Shown one piece after another: positions 33,401-42,400 of a stretch of DNA of 64,000 nucleotides. The DNA lies in contig JAOTOL010001659.1 in assembly GCA_034440575.1 (NCBI GenBank), positions 2,581,001 to 2,645,000 of the forward strand. The letters run 5' to 3'. Source of the DNA: Imbricaverruca yamaguchii. Lineage: Eukaryota > Arthropoda > Thecostraca > Neoverrucidae. The position numbers were made by a program, and so were the translations under genes. The notes under the pieces were generated by a model, which had not been told where the DNA came from, did not search any database, and saw only the letters and a program-made list of their open reading frames with translations. Each line of letters opens with the position of its first letter. The first letter of the stretch is position 1.

Positions 33401-36400
33401 AGGGTCATTTTGCGCCCAGAACTCAATTGTAATCAATCTACGTGCTGCTATCATAGCTCACTATCCATCTTCACGGGTGGGAGTATATCACGTCAAGGCG
33501 AGCTTGTCGGATGAACATAAAAATATTCCCAGACGCCACGGCCTCGGAGTCGTTCTGAGACTCAACAAAGCCGCTGCTGTGTTGTCAGACGAGCAGGGAG
33601 GAGTCGCTGCGGCAGCTGCACCAGCGTCTGCAGGGCGGCCGAGGCGTGACGCTGCTCACACCGCAGACCATCCACCGGATGCTCGAGCCCAACACGGTCT
33701 CGTTCTTCTCACTGGACCAGGTAACTGGCACCGGACTCCGCTTCGCTTGACGTGTTTTTTTTCGACTTGCAAAGGCGCCCTCCTGTCCGCGTTCTGCACT
33801 TACTCATGCACGGCTGACGTTTGCCCGGCAAAGTAAATTTACGGCAAATTCCGCTCTCGGTTTCAGCGTCAACATAAACTCCATAATTATTTGTGAGCCG
33901 AGAAAGATCGTCTGGGTTGAAGTTGGATTAATCTCGATGAACTGATGACCTTCGACATACCCATGATATGCATTGGCTGGTTAGCTAAGTTTTCTATCGC
34001 CACTTCACATCTAGCGTTGGCTATTCCACATAGGTAAATGATAATAATAGCAGACAATTCGGGATTTCGACTGAGGAACCAGCCGCATATGTTCATTATT
34101 ATGACACCTCAGGTCACTGCCCTGTCACAGCTTCAAATTTACCATTTGCATTACTATTATCAGCAAAGGCCGCCAATCATCTATGGCAAGTGACCACGCA
34201 CTAACTCGTCTCGTTTTCTCGTGGTTTTGAAACAAGCCGTAGGATACTTACAAGGATTCTAGGGACGTTCGTAGCAAACCTCAGGGTCACTGTGGCGTGG
34301 CTAGGTGACCCTGCGACGGTTGGCAAAATGCTGGACATGGGTGAGGGGAACATTCCTACTCAGTGTTCTGCTCTTGACTTATGTGCAATAAGACGGCGGG
34401 AATATCAATATCTCTGTGAGCCTGATGCCAACAAGCCATCAGCGAAGTGGCCCCGGTGCCGCCGGTCCAGGCGACCTCGGCTGGTCTCCTCGCCGCCACG
34501 GTACCCGACATTCAACCGTTCACAGACGTACTTTTCAATCAGAGGAAGAGCCTGTGTGCTGGTGACGTTACCAGACATCAAACCGTTCACAGGCGTTCAT
34601 TTCGATCAGAGAAAGAGCCTGTGTGTTGGTGACGCTGCCCATTCGTGAGAGCCCAAGCCAGTCGCTCGTCTCCAACGCCGACCACGTCCCAGAGGTGCCG
34701 CAGTTTCTCACCATGCAGAAGCACATGCGACTGAGGTCGAAAATCAACAAAGTGTAGGTTTGCTGGTGGTTTCACCGATTGTGCTCAGTGGAAAATGGAA
34801 ATCCACAGGAATTGCCTGCGGTGCCAGCACGGTGAGTTAACTCACTGCCAACGCGGTGAGTTAACTCACTGCCATCGGGGTGCTAACTCACTCCCATGGG
34901 AAGTTATGAATCAATTTCGCCAACCCATATCGTAAATACAACGGCCCAGTAATATGCTTACAATATGACTGTTCTATACTTGCCATATATTGACACACCC
35001 TAATGTGTTTTATGTTTGTAATAACCTCTTACTTATAAGTTCGTAGTAGTTGATGTTCATAAGCGTCGTGAAGAGCAATAGTAGTTGATGTTTGTCGGGG
35101 CGAGGAGAGAATGCACAATGTGGCAAGGCTCGAATTGTATAAAATGCCAATTGGGAGTGGTCGAAGGGAAGAAGAACTTGTCTTGCACCATTAACGTTTA
35201 GTGTCCAAAGGGCTCACACTCGAGGAATCTCCCTGCTCTTCCCCACATTCTTGCAAGATTTTCCGCATGTCAACAATCCATAACACCGTGATGCCGCATC
35301 CGCGCTACTCGCCATCCTTCCATGAACTCGTCGGACGTAAATCTCTGACATGTTAACAAGCCAAGTAGTTGGTGCTAGCCATTAATATCCCGTCGATGTG
35401 AAGAGATTTCAGCTCGACTAACTCGTGTGTGTGTGGTGTTGTGTTTCAGTATGCAGTCCATGTACCAGTCAGGAACCATAGACAGTCTGTTCAACCGGTG
35501 GTTCTGGAACTCGACCAACCGACACTGCAGCATGTCGGCCAAGTTCCGGCCGCTGGCGTTCGGCGACCTCCTCGCAATTGTCTACATGATACCTGCCGGT
35601 GAGGTGAAGGGTAGCGTATTGTCTACATGATACCTGCCAGTGAGGTGAAGGGTAGTCTATTGTCTACATGATACCTGCCGGTGAGGTGAAGGGTAGCGTA
35701 TTGTCTTCATGATACCTACCGGTGAGGTGAAGGGTAGTTTATTATAGTTTACATGATGGTTGCCGGTGAGGTGAAGGGTAGCTTATTGTCTACATGATAC
35801 CTGCCGGTGAGGTGAAGGGGAGCCCATTGTCTACATGATACCTGCCAGTGAGGTGAAGGATAACCTATTGTCTTCATGATACCTGCCGGTGAGGTGAAGG
35901 GAAGCCTATTGTCTACATGATACCTGCCGGTGAGGGGAAGGGTAGCCTATTGTCCACATGATACCTGCCGATGAGAGGAAGGGTAGCCCATTGTCCACAT
36001 GATACCTGCCGATGAGGTGAAGGGTAGGTAGCCTATTGTTTATATGATACCTGCCGGTGAGGTGAAGGGTAACCTACTGTCTACATGCTACCTGCCGGTG
36101 AGGTGAAGGGTAGCCTATTGTCTACATGATACCTGACGGTGAGGTGAAGGGTAGCCTATTGTCTACATGATACCTGCCGGTAAGGGGTAGCCTACTGTCT
36201 ACATGATACCTGCAGGAATCATGTTGACGATAGAGGTGAAGGGTAGCCTATTGCTCACATGATACCTGGCGATGAAGGGCAGCCTGTTGTCTGCATGATA
36301 CCTGCCGGCGAGGGGTAGCATATTGCCGAGATGATGTCTGCCGGTGAGGTGAAGGGTAGCCAACTGCATGAATGATACCCCACACACAGTGGGGTGATGT

Positions 36401-37523
36401 ATAGCATATTGTCTTCCTGATGCTCGTATGCGAGTGGTTGCCTATTATCCACATGGTCCCCGCAAATGAGTGGTAGCCGATTGTTCACATGATATTCATT
36501 AGAAAGGGGAAGTCTGTTGTCTAAATGATTCCCGTTGGCGAAGGCTGGCTTGGGTGCTCAGAAGCGGCCAACTCGCCGAGTCAGTCAGGAGGCCCGCCCA
36601 CAATCAGTCATCGATGACGCCGCGATTCTGTCAAATCACAGCGCCCCCTCCAGTTATCGAGCTCACACCAGTCCTAGAGCCGGCGAGTGGGTCGTCGTAA
36701 CCTTGAGAATATAATCCACCTTCTGCCACATAATATTTGTCCATATACGTCACAATGCTGGACATTTCAGAACCAGATGAGGAGCATATGCTCCTGTGGC
36801 CTGGTGAACCCCCACACACACACACATTGTGCCAAGGTGTATGTGTATGAAACCCAGACGATGGCCTACATGTGCTGTATTCATCCATCTGACTTTTAGT
36901 AGATAGATATTTCGGCTGAAAGGCGCTTTAACCAAAACATGTGATCACTTAGCACCCATAACGTTCACTTAATAAGTCAGAACCGCATGAAGAGTGGGAG
37001 GCGAGTATATGACCTGAAGTCTGATCGCTGTCGGATATCGAAATATGCTTCCAGGATGCATGATCTCCGAGTCGCCCCCTGGCGCGCCTCGATCTGTTGG
37101 ATTGTGTACTCTTTCCATAGCAACAACCTATGTTCCCTTTGGTACGATAAAAATACAAATTGCACCGTCAGAGTTCCTATGCAGCTGGGCTACTGGCGTC
37201 TCTCATTCCCACGGAGAAGGTGTTGGTAGGTAACATGTGTGTGGTCGATACGCAATCGACGCAGAGTCGCCTAGGGTCTGCGATGGCACGACGACCATAC
37301 GTTCTAGCTAGTCGGCCACTTAGCATTCACACATGATGGCATCCCAGAGCTGTTCCGTCCGTGGAGGTGCTGACGCTCAGCGGTGTTCTCCGCCGTAGGT
37401 GTGGTCATAAGCCTGCTGGTGCTCTTGCTGGAGCACCTGGCCGTCTACTGCGTCAACAGCACCGACATCCACTACTGGTCACGTGACTCCCCGCCAGTGG
37501 AGCACCAGCTGTGGAGGATGTGA
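21294..37523 (+). CDS. Ionotropic receptor (IR/iGluR-type ligand-gated channel)
   Basis: A membrane cation channel of the iGluR superfamily, probably a divergent chemosensory IR. Exons: 21294-21426, 22624-22815, 23780-23966, 30321-30454, 30899-31117, 33589-33720, 34593-34753, 35450-35598, 37399-37523. They join in frame to give about 445 residues. Order: short N-region, S1 lobe (NPPYTLVDP, GFLADLMTVLAQAV, SYSGLVGRLVN, LALAPMSWNFDRSRVVDY), M1 (LCGMLLAAILLRV), pore loop (FGAVSSLVHIYACVVQQG), M3 (LTSRLLGILVYVEYTATII), S2 and M4 (GVVISLLVLLLEHLAVY). The S1 Arg aligned with the glutamate alpha-carboxyl ligand is present; the iGluR PLT Thr is Ser. There is no amino-terminal domain in view. An upstream first exon is likely missing. 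Exact subfamily not recognised. Confidence 0.87.
21427..21944. other. IR intron, no gene seen
   Basis: Nothing recognised. Confidence 0.35.
21945..22290 (-). mobile_element. 3' end of a CR1/L2-like LINE, decayed
   Basis: On the - strand the pieces IEHWNHLPETIVSS-like and LSIFKNSVDYHYKNRGL can be read with stops and shifts, as in the C-terminus of CR1/L2 reverse transcriptases. They are followed by a 3' UTR and a (TTTA)n tail at 21950-22000. Confidence 0.55.
22318..22440 (+). repeat. Homopolymer-rich tract
   Basis: T13, G7, C10, A19, A12 and T7 runs follow one another. It may be a sequence or assembly artefact. No coding value. Confidence 0.7.
22624..22815 (+). CDS. IR exon 2 (S1)
   Basis: Sixty-four codons, phase 0 both ends: NPPYTLVDPKRPSHVTG, FLADLMTVLAQAVGVTLSY, LRPDGSYSGLVGRLVNR. 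Acceptor CTGCAG, donor GTGAGC. Confidence 0.9.
22795..23652 (+). repeat. ~29-bp minisatellite of the IR exon 2 donor
   Basis: The exon end GGCAGACTCGTCAACAGG|GTGAGC is repeated four or five times with the coding bases. Then follow about 25 units of GTGAGCTCTCGGTCTGGCC plus AGCAGG, each retaining AGG|GTGAG(C/T). Confidence 0.93.
23780..23966 (+). CDS. IR exon 3 (S1 end, entry to M1)
   Basis: Phase 0 in, phase 1 out: TAHLALAPMSWNFDRSRVV, DYAGKVPVATEQYAFLVPG, LLTPFDRDVWICL. The PMSWNFDR segment aligns with iGluR PLTITLVR. Acceptor CCGCAG, donor GTGAGT. Confidence 0.9.
24198..24630 (+). repeat. (CCCGA)n satellite
   Basis: Pentamer GACCC with CCAGA, CCTGA and CATGG variants on the left, becoming nearly pure from about 24430. 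It is not the arthropod TTAGG telomere repeat. Confidence 0.96.
24640..25510 (+). pseudogene. Decayed copy of an arthropod repeat-associated protein (SDG-QYKN family)
   Basis: Fragments in different frames follow a family I recognise from many arthropod genomes but cannot name: EEHRFKQWVSTNRCNL, EAVAVGYFSGNFTFVCQDE, then after a break IHYFSDGCAGQYKNRFNFI, DWQFFGTAHGKGTCDGIGG and TMKRATARES, ending at TGA 25508-25510. At least two frameshifts and a stop (24967) break it. Intronless, inside an IR intron. The family's biochemical function is unknown to me. Confidence 0.65.
25511..26620. other. IR intron, no gene seen
   Basis: AT-rich unique sequence, with GGTCACCAAAGGTCAGTCAAGTTCA-type words and TCACGTGACC near 26165. 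Confidence 0.35.
26641..27535 (+). pseudogene. Decayed intronless copy of a second arthropod repeat-associated protein
   Basis: Pieces in shifting frames: FRAPGAFHQARWMAKGIYAL, FLFRGQVKPTAHELQAMED, ISLFVAPLYAIK; then ALKAFRRHLWYVSEDLVALS and NERIDNEEKEAMV; then MKVVNDAAERGIALDTSF and QQQYVLKVGAKHRK. The HLWYxSExLVALxF ... VVNDxAERG pattern is a family widespread in arthropod genome assemblies, of unknown function. At least three frameshifts. A possible AATAAA lies at 27560. Codon use is GC-rich compared with its surroundings. Confidence 0.6.
27545..29730. other. IR intron, no gene recognised
   Basis: A 71-codon - strand ORF at 27771-27986 (containing VRKLSSHDVVLVPIGDVRN) looks protein-like but was not placed. 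The rest has no coding match. Confidence 0.35.
29731..29990 (+). other. Possible LTR fragment
   Basis: TATATATACCGG (29847-29858) is followed 13 bp later by AATAAA and GAGAGAGAGAGGGTCCC, then GCACTGTACTGGGTAACGC. A TATA box close to a polyadenylation signal is typical of an LTR U3-R region. No internal retroviral-type genes and no second LTR were found. Confidence 0.3.
30321..30454 (+). CDS. IR exon 4 (M1 and pore loop)
   Basis: Phase 1 in, phase 0 out: LCGMLLAAILLRVTVSQT, then DAFGAVSSLVHIYACVVQQ. The exon is followed by CAG|GCAAGC, a GC-type donor; no GT donor gives a join that keeps the family sequence. Confidence 0.85.
30455..30829. other. IR intron, no gene seen
   Basis: GC-AG type intron. 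Begins GCAAGCGTGTGACCGTGACC. Confidence 0.5.
30828..30940 (+). repeat. Two-copy duplication of the IR exon 5 acceptor and start
   Basis: The block (C/G)A(A)CAGGGATGGTCCACCACACC plus CAGCCGACCCTCCTCAC occurs at about 30836 and 30896. Only the second continues into CTGGTGATGCTGACC. Confidence 0.85.
30899..31117 (+). CDS. IR exon 5 (M3 and start of S2)
   Basis: Seventy-three codons, phase 0: GWSTTPSRPSSRLVMLTSR, LLGILVYVEYTATIISVMTV, VSSVEDFVGRRDWSLLVQPG, ending SYTSDWK. VVQQ|GWSTTP restores the QQG....S.R pattern of IRs. Donor GTCAGA in the first array copy, or a later copy. Confidence 0.87.
31100..32352 (+). repeat. 54-bp array of the IR exon 5 3' end and donor (about 22 copies)
   Basis: Unit: TACACCAGCGACTGGAAG|GTCAGAGCGAGG plus CCACTGATCCAGCCAGACCTGTCA. 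The first ten SYTSDWK copies are in one open frame (31100-31620), each extra unit adding 18 residues. A 2-base loss near 31640 breaks the frame. Both strands are open across the regular part. The last copy (32339-32352) has the best donor, AAG|GTGAGT. Confidence 0.95.
32353..33128. other. IR intron, no gene seen
   Basis: Unique AT-rich sequence. Confidence 0.4.
33129..33300 (+). mobile_element. tRNA-derived SINE, copy 2
   Basis: Head GGGGCCGCGGTAGCTCAGTTGG (A box) and GGGTTTGAATCC (B box); body GCGACCAATCGGCGTGAGATG; end GGCGACGCCACATGACC...GGTTGAATCCGTCGTAAGAG. The best-preserved tRNA-like head of the set. Confidence 0.88.
33352..33420 (-). mobile_element. LINE/SINE 3' hairpin fragment
   Basis: On the - strand GGGCGCAAAATGACCCTAG...GTCGACGCGCCCC is followed by CTCCAATCCAATCTAATCC. 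Same architecture as the LINE 3' end at 13777. It lies tail to tail with SINE copy 2. Confidence 0.55.
33589..33720 (+). CDS. IR exon 6 (S2)
   Basis: Forty-four codons, phase 0 both ends: TSREESLRQLHQRLQGG, RGVTLLTPQTIHRMLEPN, TVSFFSLDQ. Acceptor TTGTCAG, donor GTAACT. Confidence 0.85.
33721..34440. other. IR intron, no gene seen
   Basis: Unique sequence without repeats I could recognise. Confidence 0.4.
34500..34645 (+). repeat. Two-copy duplication of the IR exon 7 acceptor and start
   Basis: ACCGTTCACAG followed by (G/A)CGT(T/A)C(A/T)TTTC(G/A)ATCAGAG and AAGAGCCTGTGTG occurs at about 34517 and 34582, 71-76 bp apart. The upstream copy runs out of frame into the second copy. Confidence 0.82.
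34593..34753 (+). CDS. IR exon 7 (S2)
   Basis: Phase 0 in, phase 2 out: AFISIRERACVLVTLPIRES, ADHVPEVPQFLTMQKHMRLR, SKINK and two bases of a Val codon. Donor GTAGGT. The MRLRSKINKVMQSMYQSG junction fits IR S2. Confidence 0.8.
34754..35449. other. IR intron, no gene seen
   Basis: A small three-unit repeat GGTGAGTTAACTCACTGCCA lies at about 34829-34890. Confidence 0.5.
35450..35598 (+). CDS. IR exon 8 (S2 end)
   Basis: Phase 2 in, phase 1 out: MQSMYQSGTIDSLFNRWFWN, STNRHCSMSAKFRPLAFGDL, LAIVYMIPA. GTIDSLFNRW and the FRPLAFGDL before M4 are typical IR features. Donor GTGAGG. Confidence 0.9.
35580..36330 (+). repeat. ~43-bp minisatellite of the IR exon 8 donor (about 17 copies)
   Basis: Unit: GTCTACATGATACCTGCCG|GTGAGGTGAAGGGTAGCCTATT. 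It includes the last 18-20 coding bases and the donor. Units decay to the right (36330-36540). Confidence 0.93.
36541..37398. other. IR intron, no gene seen
   Basis: Unique sequence; the palindrome GGAGCATATGCTCC lies at 36781-36794. Confidence 0.4.
37399..37523 (+). CDS. IR exon 9 (M4, C-terminus and stop)
   Basis: Phase 1 in: GVVISLLVLLLEHLAVYCVN then STDIHYWSRDSPPVEHQLWR, M and TGA at 37521-37523. The short hydrophilic tail is reasonable for an IR. The stop lies in the first unit of the 60-bp array, so an alternative splice out of the array cannot be excluded. Confidence 0.8.
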
Positions 37524-38332
37524 TGAGAAGTCCGCTGACGGCCGCCCGTGTGGGGTGTGGAGCACCAGCTCTGGAGGATGGGATGAGAAGTCCGCTGACG
37601 GCCGCCCGTGTGGGGTGTGGAGCACCAGCTGTGGAGGATGTGATGGGAAGTCCGCTGACGGCCGCCCGTGTGGGGTGTGGAGCACCGGATGGGGAGGATG
37701 TGATGGAAGCGCCGTGTTGCAGTGAATGGATAAGTCCGCTGACGGCCGCCCGTGTGGGGTGTGGAGCACCAGATGGGGAGGATGTGATGGGAAGTCCGCT
37801 GACGGCCGCCCGTGTGGGGTGTGGAGCACCAGCTGTGGAGGATGTGATGGGAAGTCCGCTGACGGCCGCCCGTGTGGGGTGTGGAGCACCAGCTGTGGAG
37901 GATGTGATGGGAAGTCCGCTGACGGCCGCCCGTGTGGGGTGTGGAGCACCAGCTGTGGAGGATGTGATGGGAAGTCCGCTGACGGCCGCCCGTGTGGGGT
38001 GTGGAGCACCAGCTGTGGAGGATGTGATGAGAAGTCCGCTGACGGCCGCCCGTGTGGGGTGTGGAGCACCAGCTGTGGAGGATGTGATGAGAAGTCCGCT
38101 GACGGCCGCCCGTGTGGGGTGTGGAGCACCAGCTGTGGAGGATGTGATGAGAAGTCCGCTGACGGCCGCCCGTGTGGGGTGTGGAGCACCAGATATGGAG
38201 GATGTGATGAGAAGTCCGCTGACGGCCGCCCGTGTGGGGTGTGGAGCACCAGCTGTGGAGGATGTGATGAGAAGTCCGCTGACGGCCGCCCGTGTGGGGT
38301 GTGGAGCACCAGATATGGAGGATGTGATGTAA
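37494..38332 (+). repeat. 60-bp array of the IR C-terminal codons (about 14 copies)
   Basis: Unit: GTGGAGCACCAGCTGTGGAGGATG, TGATG(A/G)GAAGTCCGCTGACGG, CCGCCCGTGTGGGGT. It repeats the codons VEHQLWRM plus stop. One irregular unit at 37690-37740. Because 60 is a multiple of 3 and other frames lack stops, long artefactual ORFs appear on both strands. Confidence 0.96.
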
Positions 38333-38499
38333 TCCCTCTGAAGAGCCCGGGACGATCCCGCCCATGTCCCGCGACGAAGTGTGATCTAGTTATCCAGAAG
38401 CGAAGGGCCTATTTCGGTATTGTTGATGAACTACAGCCAGTTCGTTCCTGCTTATAGGCTAGATGCGTTTTCAAAATATCCCATCAGCATAAGGTGCCT

Positions 38500-38690
38500 A
38501 CATGGGCGCTGCATGTGCGAACATGAGTGCAACACAACCTCGGGCGTTGTTGCATCTCTGTGTATGTCACGACTCGTGAGTGATACACAACTTCGGGCGT
38601 TGTTAAATCTGTATGTCACGACTCGTGAGTGCTACACAACCTCGGGTGAACCTCGTTGTTGCATCTCTGTGTATGTCACTACTTATTAGT
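38500..38690 (+). repeat. ~60-bp repeat flanking the CR1-like LINE
   Basis: GTTGCATCTCTGTGTATGTCAC and GAGTG(A/C)TACACAAC(T/C)TCGGGCG occur three times. A related piece, GGCGTTGTTGAATCTCTG, resumes at 39847 after the LINE, so the LINE interrupted this repeat. Confidence 0.65.
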
Positions 38691-39842
38691 GCTGCACATC
38701 TCGCATTCAAATCGCAGACAGGTAGTTAGGCCCGGAAAACTTGTATGCAACGTATCCTGTGGTGTTCCACATGGAAGTTTGTGCGGTCCAATTTTGTTTT
38801 TGTTGTACACAAATGATCTTCTCTCGCACATAGGTGATGTCTTTAAAGTAGTTGCTTATGCTGACGACACACAGGCGATGCTGTCATCGAAATTGGAGGA
38901 CATAATGTATGCAAAACGTCGTCTGGAATCATGCTTGGAAACTATGGGCTCGTGGTACGGTGTAGATCTTCTCAAGCTCAACCCATCTAAAACGCAATTT
39001 ATGATTTTTGGTTCTCGCCAGATGATCGCGCGGCTACCTAGCATCAGCCTCTCTGTTCTTGGATCGGATATGTCACGTGTCTCAGCTATCAAAAACCTGG
39101 GTGTGACCATGGACGAATCGTTAACATGGAGTGAATAAATTGGCGATATTGCTAAGAAATGTACCCACATTATCTTTCCTCTAGCCAAGCATGCACGTTC
39201 TCTTACTGAAGAAACGCTGTCGAAGTTAGTGCTTGCACTAGTTTTCCCCCATGCAATGTACTGTTGCTCAATCTGGTCTGCTGCTTGTGACACCGAACGC
39301 GTGCGAATCCAAAAAGTCATAATGAGGGCGGCTAGGATCATAACTAGGACCTCTCGCTATGGTCATATATCGCATGTTATCGAGCGGTTAGGCTGGCCTA
39401 GCTTTCAACGCTTTGTCGACATTAGGGATTGCTCACTGGTTCATCTTGCAGTGCATCACTCGGGAGCACCTAAAACCCTGCGTGATCTTGTGACATTGAG
39501 AAGTGATGTCAACTCTCGATCTACGCGATCAACACCGTTTTCAGTAGAGCGCCCACGCCTGAAAACTTCTTTTGCTCAACGCTCTTTCATGTACCGTGCT
39601 GCAGTTCTTTGGAACAGTCTCCCCGAGGAAGTTAGGGCCGAGAATATGCGACGGGCTTTTAAGTTTAAGCTGAAGGAGGCGCTGAGAAGAGCTGTACGTG
39701 AGAATGTTTGAGTATTGTATGCGTGTGGTTCTTAATGTTTCAGTAGCCTCCTGTCCCACCCCTTTTTTAAAGCGTTTTTGACATTTGATGCTGAGTGTCT
39801 CTTGGTACATACAAGGAATACAATACAATACAATACAATACA
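38691..39842 (+). mobile_element. CR1/L2-type LINE, 5'-truncated, with (ATACA)n tail
   Basis: Encodes the C-terminal half of a reverse transcriptase: CGVPHGSLCGPILFLLYTND (motif B), VVAYADDTQAML (motif C), LNPSKTQFMIFGSR, IKNLGVTMDESLTW, and later VLWNSLPEEVR. A single in-frame TAA (39136-39138) splits it into frames ending at 39711. The 3' UTR ends in six ATACA units (39809-39842). No RNase H. Truncated just before motif B. Confidence 0.9.
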
Positions 39843-40395
39843 ATCTCTGGCGTTGTTGAATCTCTGTGTCTGTATGTCATAGGCGATGAACTATGGTTAG
39901 GTCACATGATATGCATCGGCCATTATGTAATTCACTTTGCCATTTTTATTTCCAGTATAGTGTCAATATGTCGTTGGTATAAACGGAAAGGTCTTCGGAC
40001 TTAAGCCAGAGATGGCTTTCGTGCCATTCCTATGCAAACCATGCTTGATCTCTCTTGTATATTGTACGTAAAACACACATGCATGTACGTATGTATGTAT
40101 GTATGCATGTGCATATGTTTGAAAATATTGTATGCAGTGCTTATGCAGCCACTCGCCTTCAAGTATGTGCGTAGAGATGGTGATTTTTGATGCGATGCAT
40201 TTGCAAAATAGCATTATTCAAGGCAGATACAAAAAGCGCAATCTCTCCATGGAGCGGAAATGCAAATCCGGGATACTAATCAAGCCCTTTACCCATCTAC
40301 CACCGGGACAGATGGAGAGTGCCTGCTGTAGTGCGAAGTGCATGATAAGCCTGCAGTGTGCGGGTGTGTCATCGCAAACCCCTCTCTTTGAACCA
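39843..40395. other. Intergenic, no gene seen
   Basis: Short GTATGTATGTATGTATGCAT microsatellite at 40086-40110. Confidence 0.4.
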
Positions 40396-40399
40396 AGGT

Positions 40400-40565
40400 T
40401 GAGAGTGCTTTCGGAAGTGGCTCGTCTCACAACCAGAGGGTTGTGGGTTCGAGTCTCACCTGTCGCTACTCTTCGCCCGCGACCAATCGGCGTGAGAGAT
40501 TGGCGACACTACATGACTCAACGGTCGATGTGTCGTAAAACCAAGAACCAGCCAAGAGAGTGCTT
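40400..40565 (+). mobile_element. tRNA-derived SINE, copy 3
   Basis: GGGTTCGAGTCTCACCTGTCGC (B box), CGACCAATCGGCGTGAGAG, then GGCGACACTACATGACTCAA and CGGTCGATGTGTCGTAAAACC. The head is closest to the - strand copy at 59220. The A box is weak. Confidence 0.82.
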
Positions 40566-41190
40566 TCGGAAGAATATCGTGCTGGGGTTTGGTTGCATGT
40601 GAAGCTGACGAGGGCAGAGGTGGCTCTGAGTGAGCTTTAAGTGCTGCATTGCACCGTGACGTGCTGCTAAAAGTTGTCTGCGTGGAAATACCGCCGCAAG
40701 CCTATTTTTAATCAAAGACGAACAGCACCCCATGAATAATATCACGCAAAAATGAACAAAATAAAGGTGAAAAAAAGAACATTTGATTCTGAGTGAGGGA
40801 AATAGAACTCGAAACGGTTCAGCAAGAAACTTACTACGGTTTCAGAACCGTTCTAGTCACGCCGGGACGGCCGACCCTGGTGAGCATTTGTACCATGTAC
40901 ACCGTACCATGTACACCATGTACACCATGTACATGGCAGTGGACTCGCTCCGGCTTCATCCCCACTCGAAATCGGTCCGAAAAATTGACCTGGAATCAGG
41001 GCATTTACTTTTATATAAGATGAATAGCATTGGTGCCGCCTAGCCCTTGAGTGGTGATGCCCAGCCCTCTGATACTTAGTCCATTGGTCCACACTATAGT
41101 TTTTGCCTCATAAAATGCATATTTCATTGTTAGGGTCAGTTGTTGTGCACCTGGAAGATAATTTCTCCCGCCTGATTTAGTGATGTTGCC
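40566..41190. other. Intergenic; small GTACACCAT repeat
   Basis: Four CATGTACACC units at 40890-40935. Nothing else recognised. Confidence 0.5.
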
Positions 41191-41194
41191 CTCC

Positions 41195-42400
41195 TTCGTG
41201 CCCTCCTGATTGCCAATGCCCTTTTTTATTGGGCACTCAGGTGCCCATACTCACGGAAATGCCTGCACCTCTATGTATCCTGCCCACCCTTCCTTAGTGC
41301 CTTTTCAGCCATTGGTTTCCACATGCCCTCATGTCCTCATTGATGTCATCAGTGCCTCGAGTTTCTTGCCCCCTCCCTTAGGTAGATATCCTCTTGGGTG
41401 TCGCTTTGAGTGTCCATACCCTTTGCAGTGCCCTCCTATGTGCTCCATTGATTGTCCTGCTTTTCTGGGTGCCTTGCTCTCTTTAATGCTCTGCCAATCT
41501 TTAATGAGCCGTGGTCATTAGTGTCCTGTCATCCCAATTGCCTTTCTGTGTGCCCTACACTCTTTAGTGCCAACCCTGGGGCCATAATGAGCACCCTGCC
41601 GTTCTAGGTGCAATGCCCCATCCAGGGCATTGCACCTATAATTGCACCTGGATACAATCCAAGGCATTGCATCCAGCAATGCCCCATCCAGATGTCTGCC
41701 CTGCTTAATGCCATGGTCTTCTTATAACGCCATACCCTACTTATGCCCTGTCCGCATGTACTCCACTTCCCTAGTGTCCTGTTCTATATATCGCCCCGGC
41801 CTAAGTGTCCTTTTTCCTCATGAACCTCCCTCCTGTAGTGTTCTGAGTGCCAACCCCGGCAAGTGCCCTGTTCTACTTAGCGCCCCGTGATTCTGAGGTC
41901 CTGATTTACTTAGCATCCTGTCCTTCTCTCATCAGCACTTTTCTCTACTTAGTGCTTCACCCTGCATAGTACACCGTCAACTTTCATGTCTCGCCTTCAG
42001 ATGTATTCTCATCAGTGACGTACCCTTCATTGGGCTCTCATAAAGTCATACCGAGTGATCTGCTCGCCTTAGTACCTACACTGTCCTACTTAATGCCCTA
42101 CCTCCACAATGTTCTACCCTCTGAATGTTCTCCGCATCTGTCCTCTGGTATTAACCATACCTTCTTTAGCGCTCTGACCGCCAGAGTCCTCTTCTTGGCG
42201 CTCTACCAGTTGTAAAGTTTGAGTGCCATAGCATCTTTAGCACCCTCATAAATCCTCCTAAACAAAACGCTGAGTTCCTTGCTCCAATGGCCAATGGATG
42301 CTTGGTATTCTCCTGGGTGCCCTACCCTCCGTTAAGCTCTTCTAAGTGACCCACGGATGGTTCTCATCTACCGACATTTCTGCTCTGCTTAATACTCTGT
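41195..42400 (+). repeat. Degenerate AGTGCCCT-rich array
   Basis: Over 1.2 kb the motif (TT)AGTGCCCT(G)C with C/T-rich spacers recurs about every 20-40 bp, too diverged for a fixed period. It also contains the perfect 12-bp inverted repeat GGTGCAATGCCC/GGGCATTGCACC at 41607-41636. Confidence 0.6.

Noticed and set aside
37472..38457. ORFs of 243-297 codons on both strands
   Set aside because: Artefacts of a 60-bp repeat whose length is a multiple of three; the only coding content is the repeated IR C-terminus.
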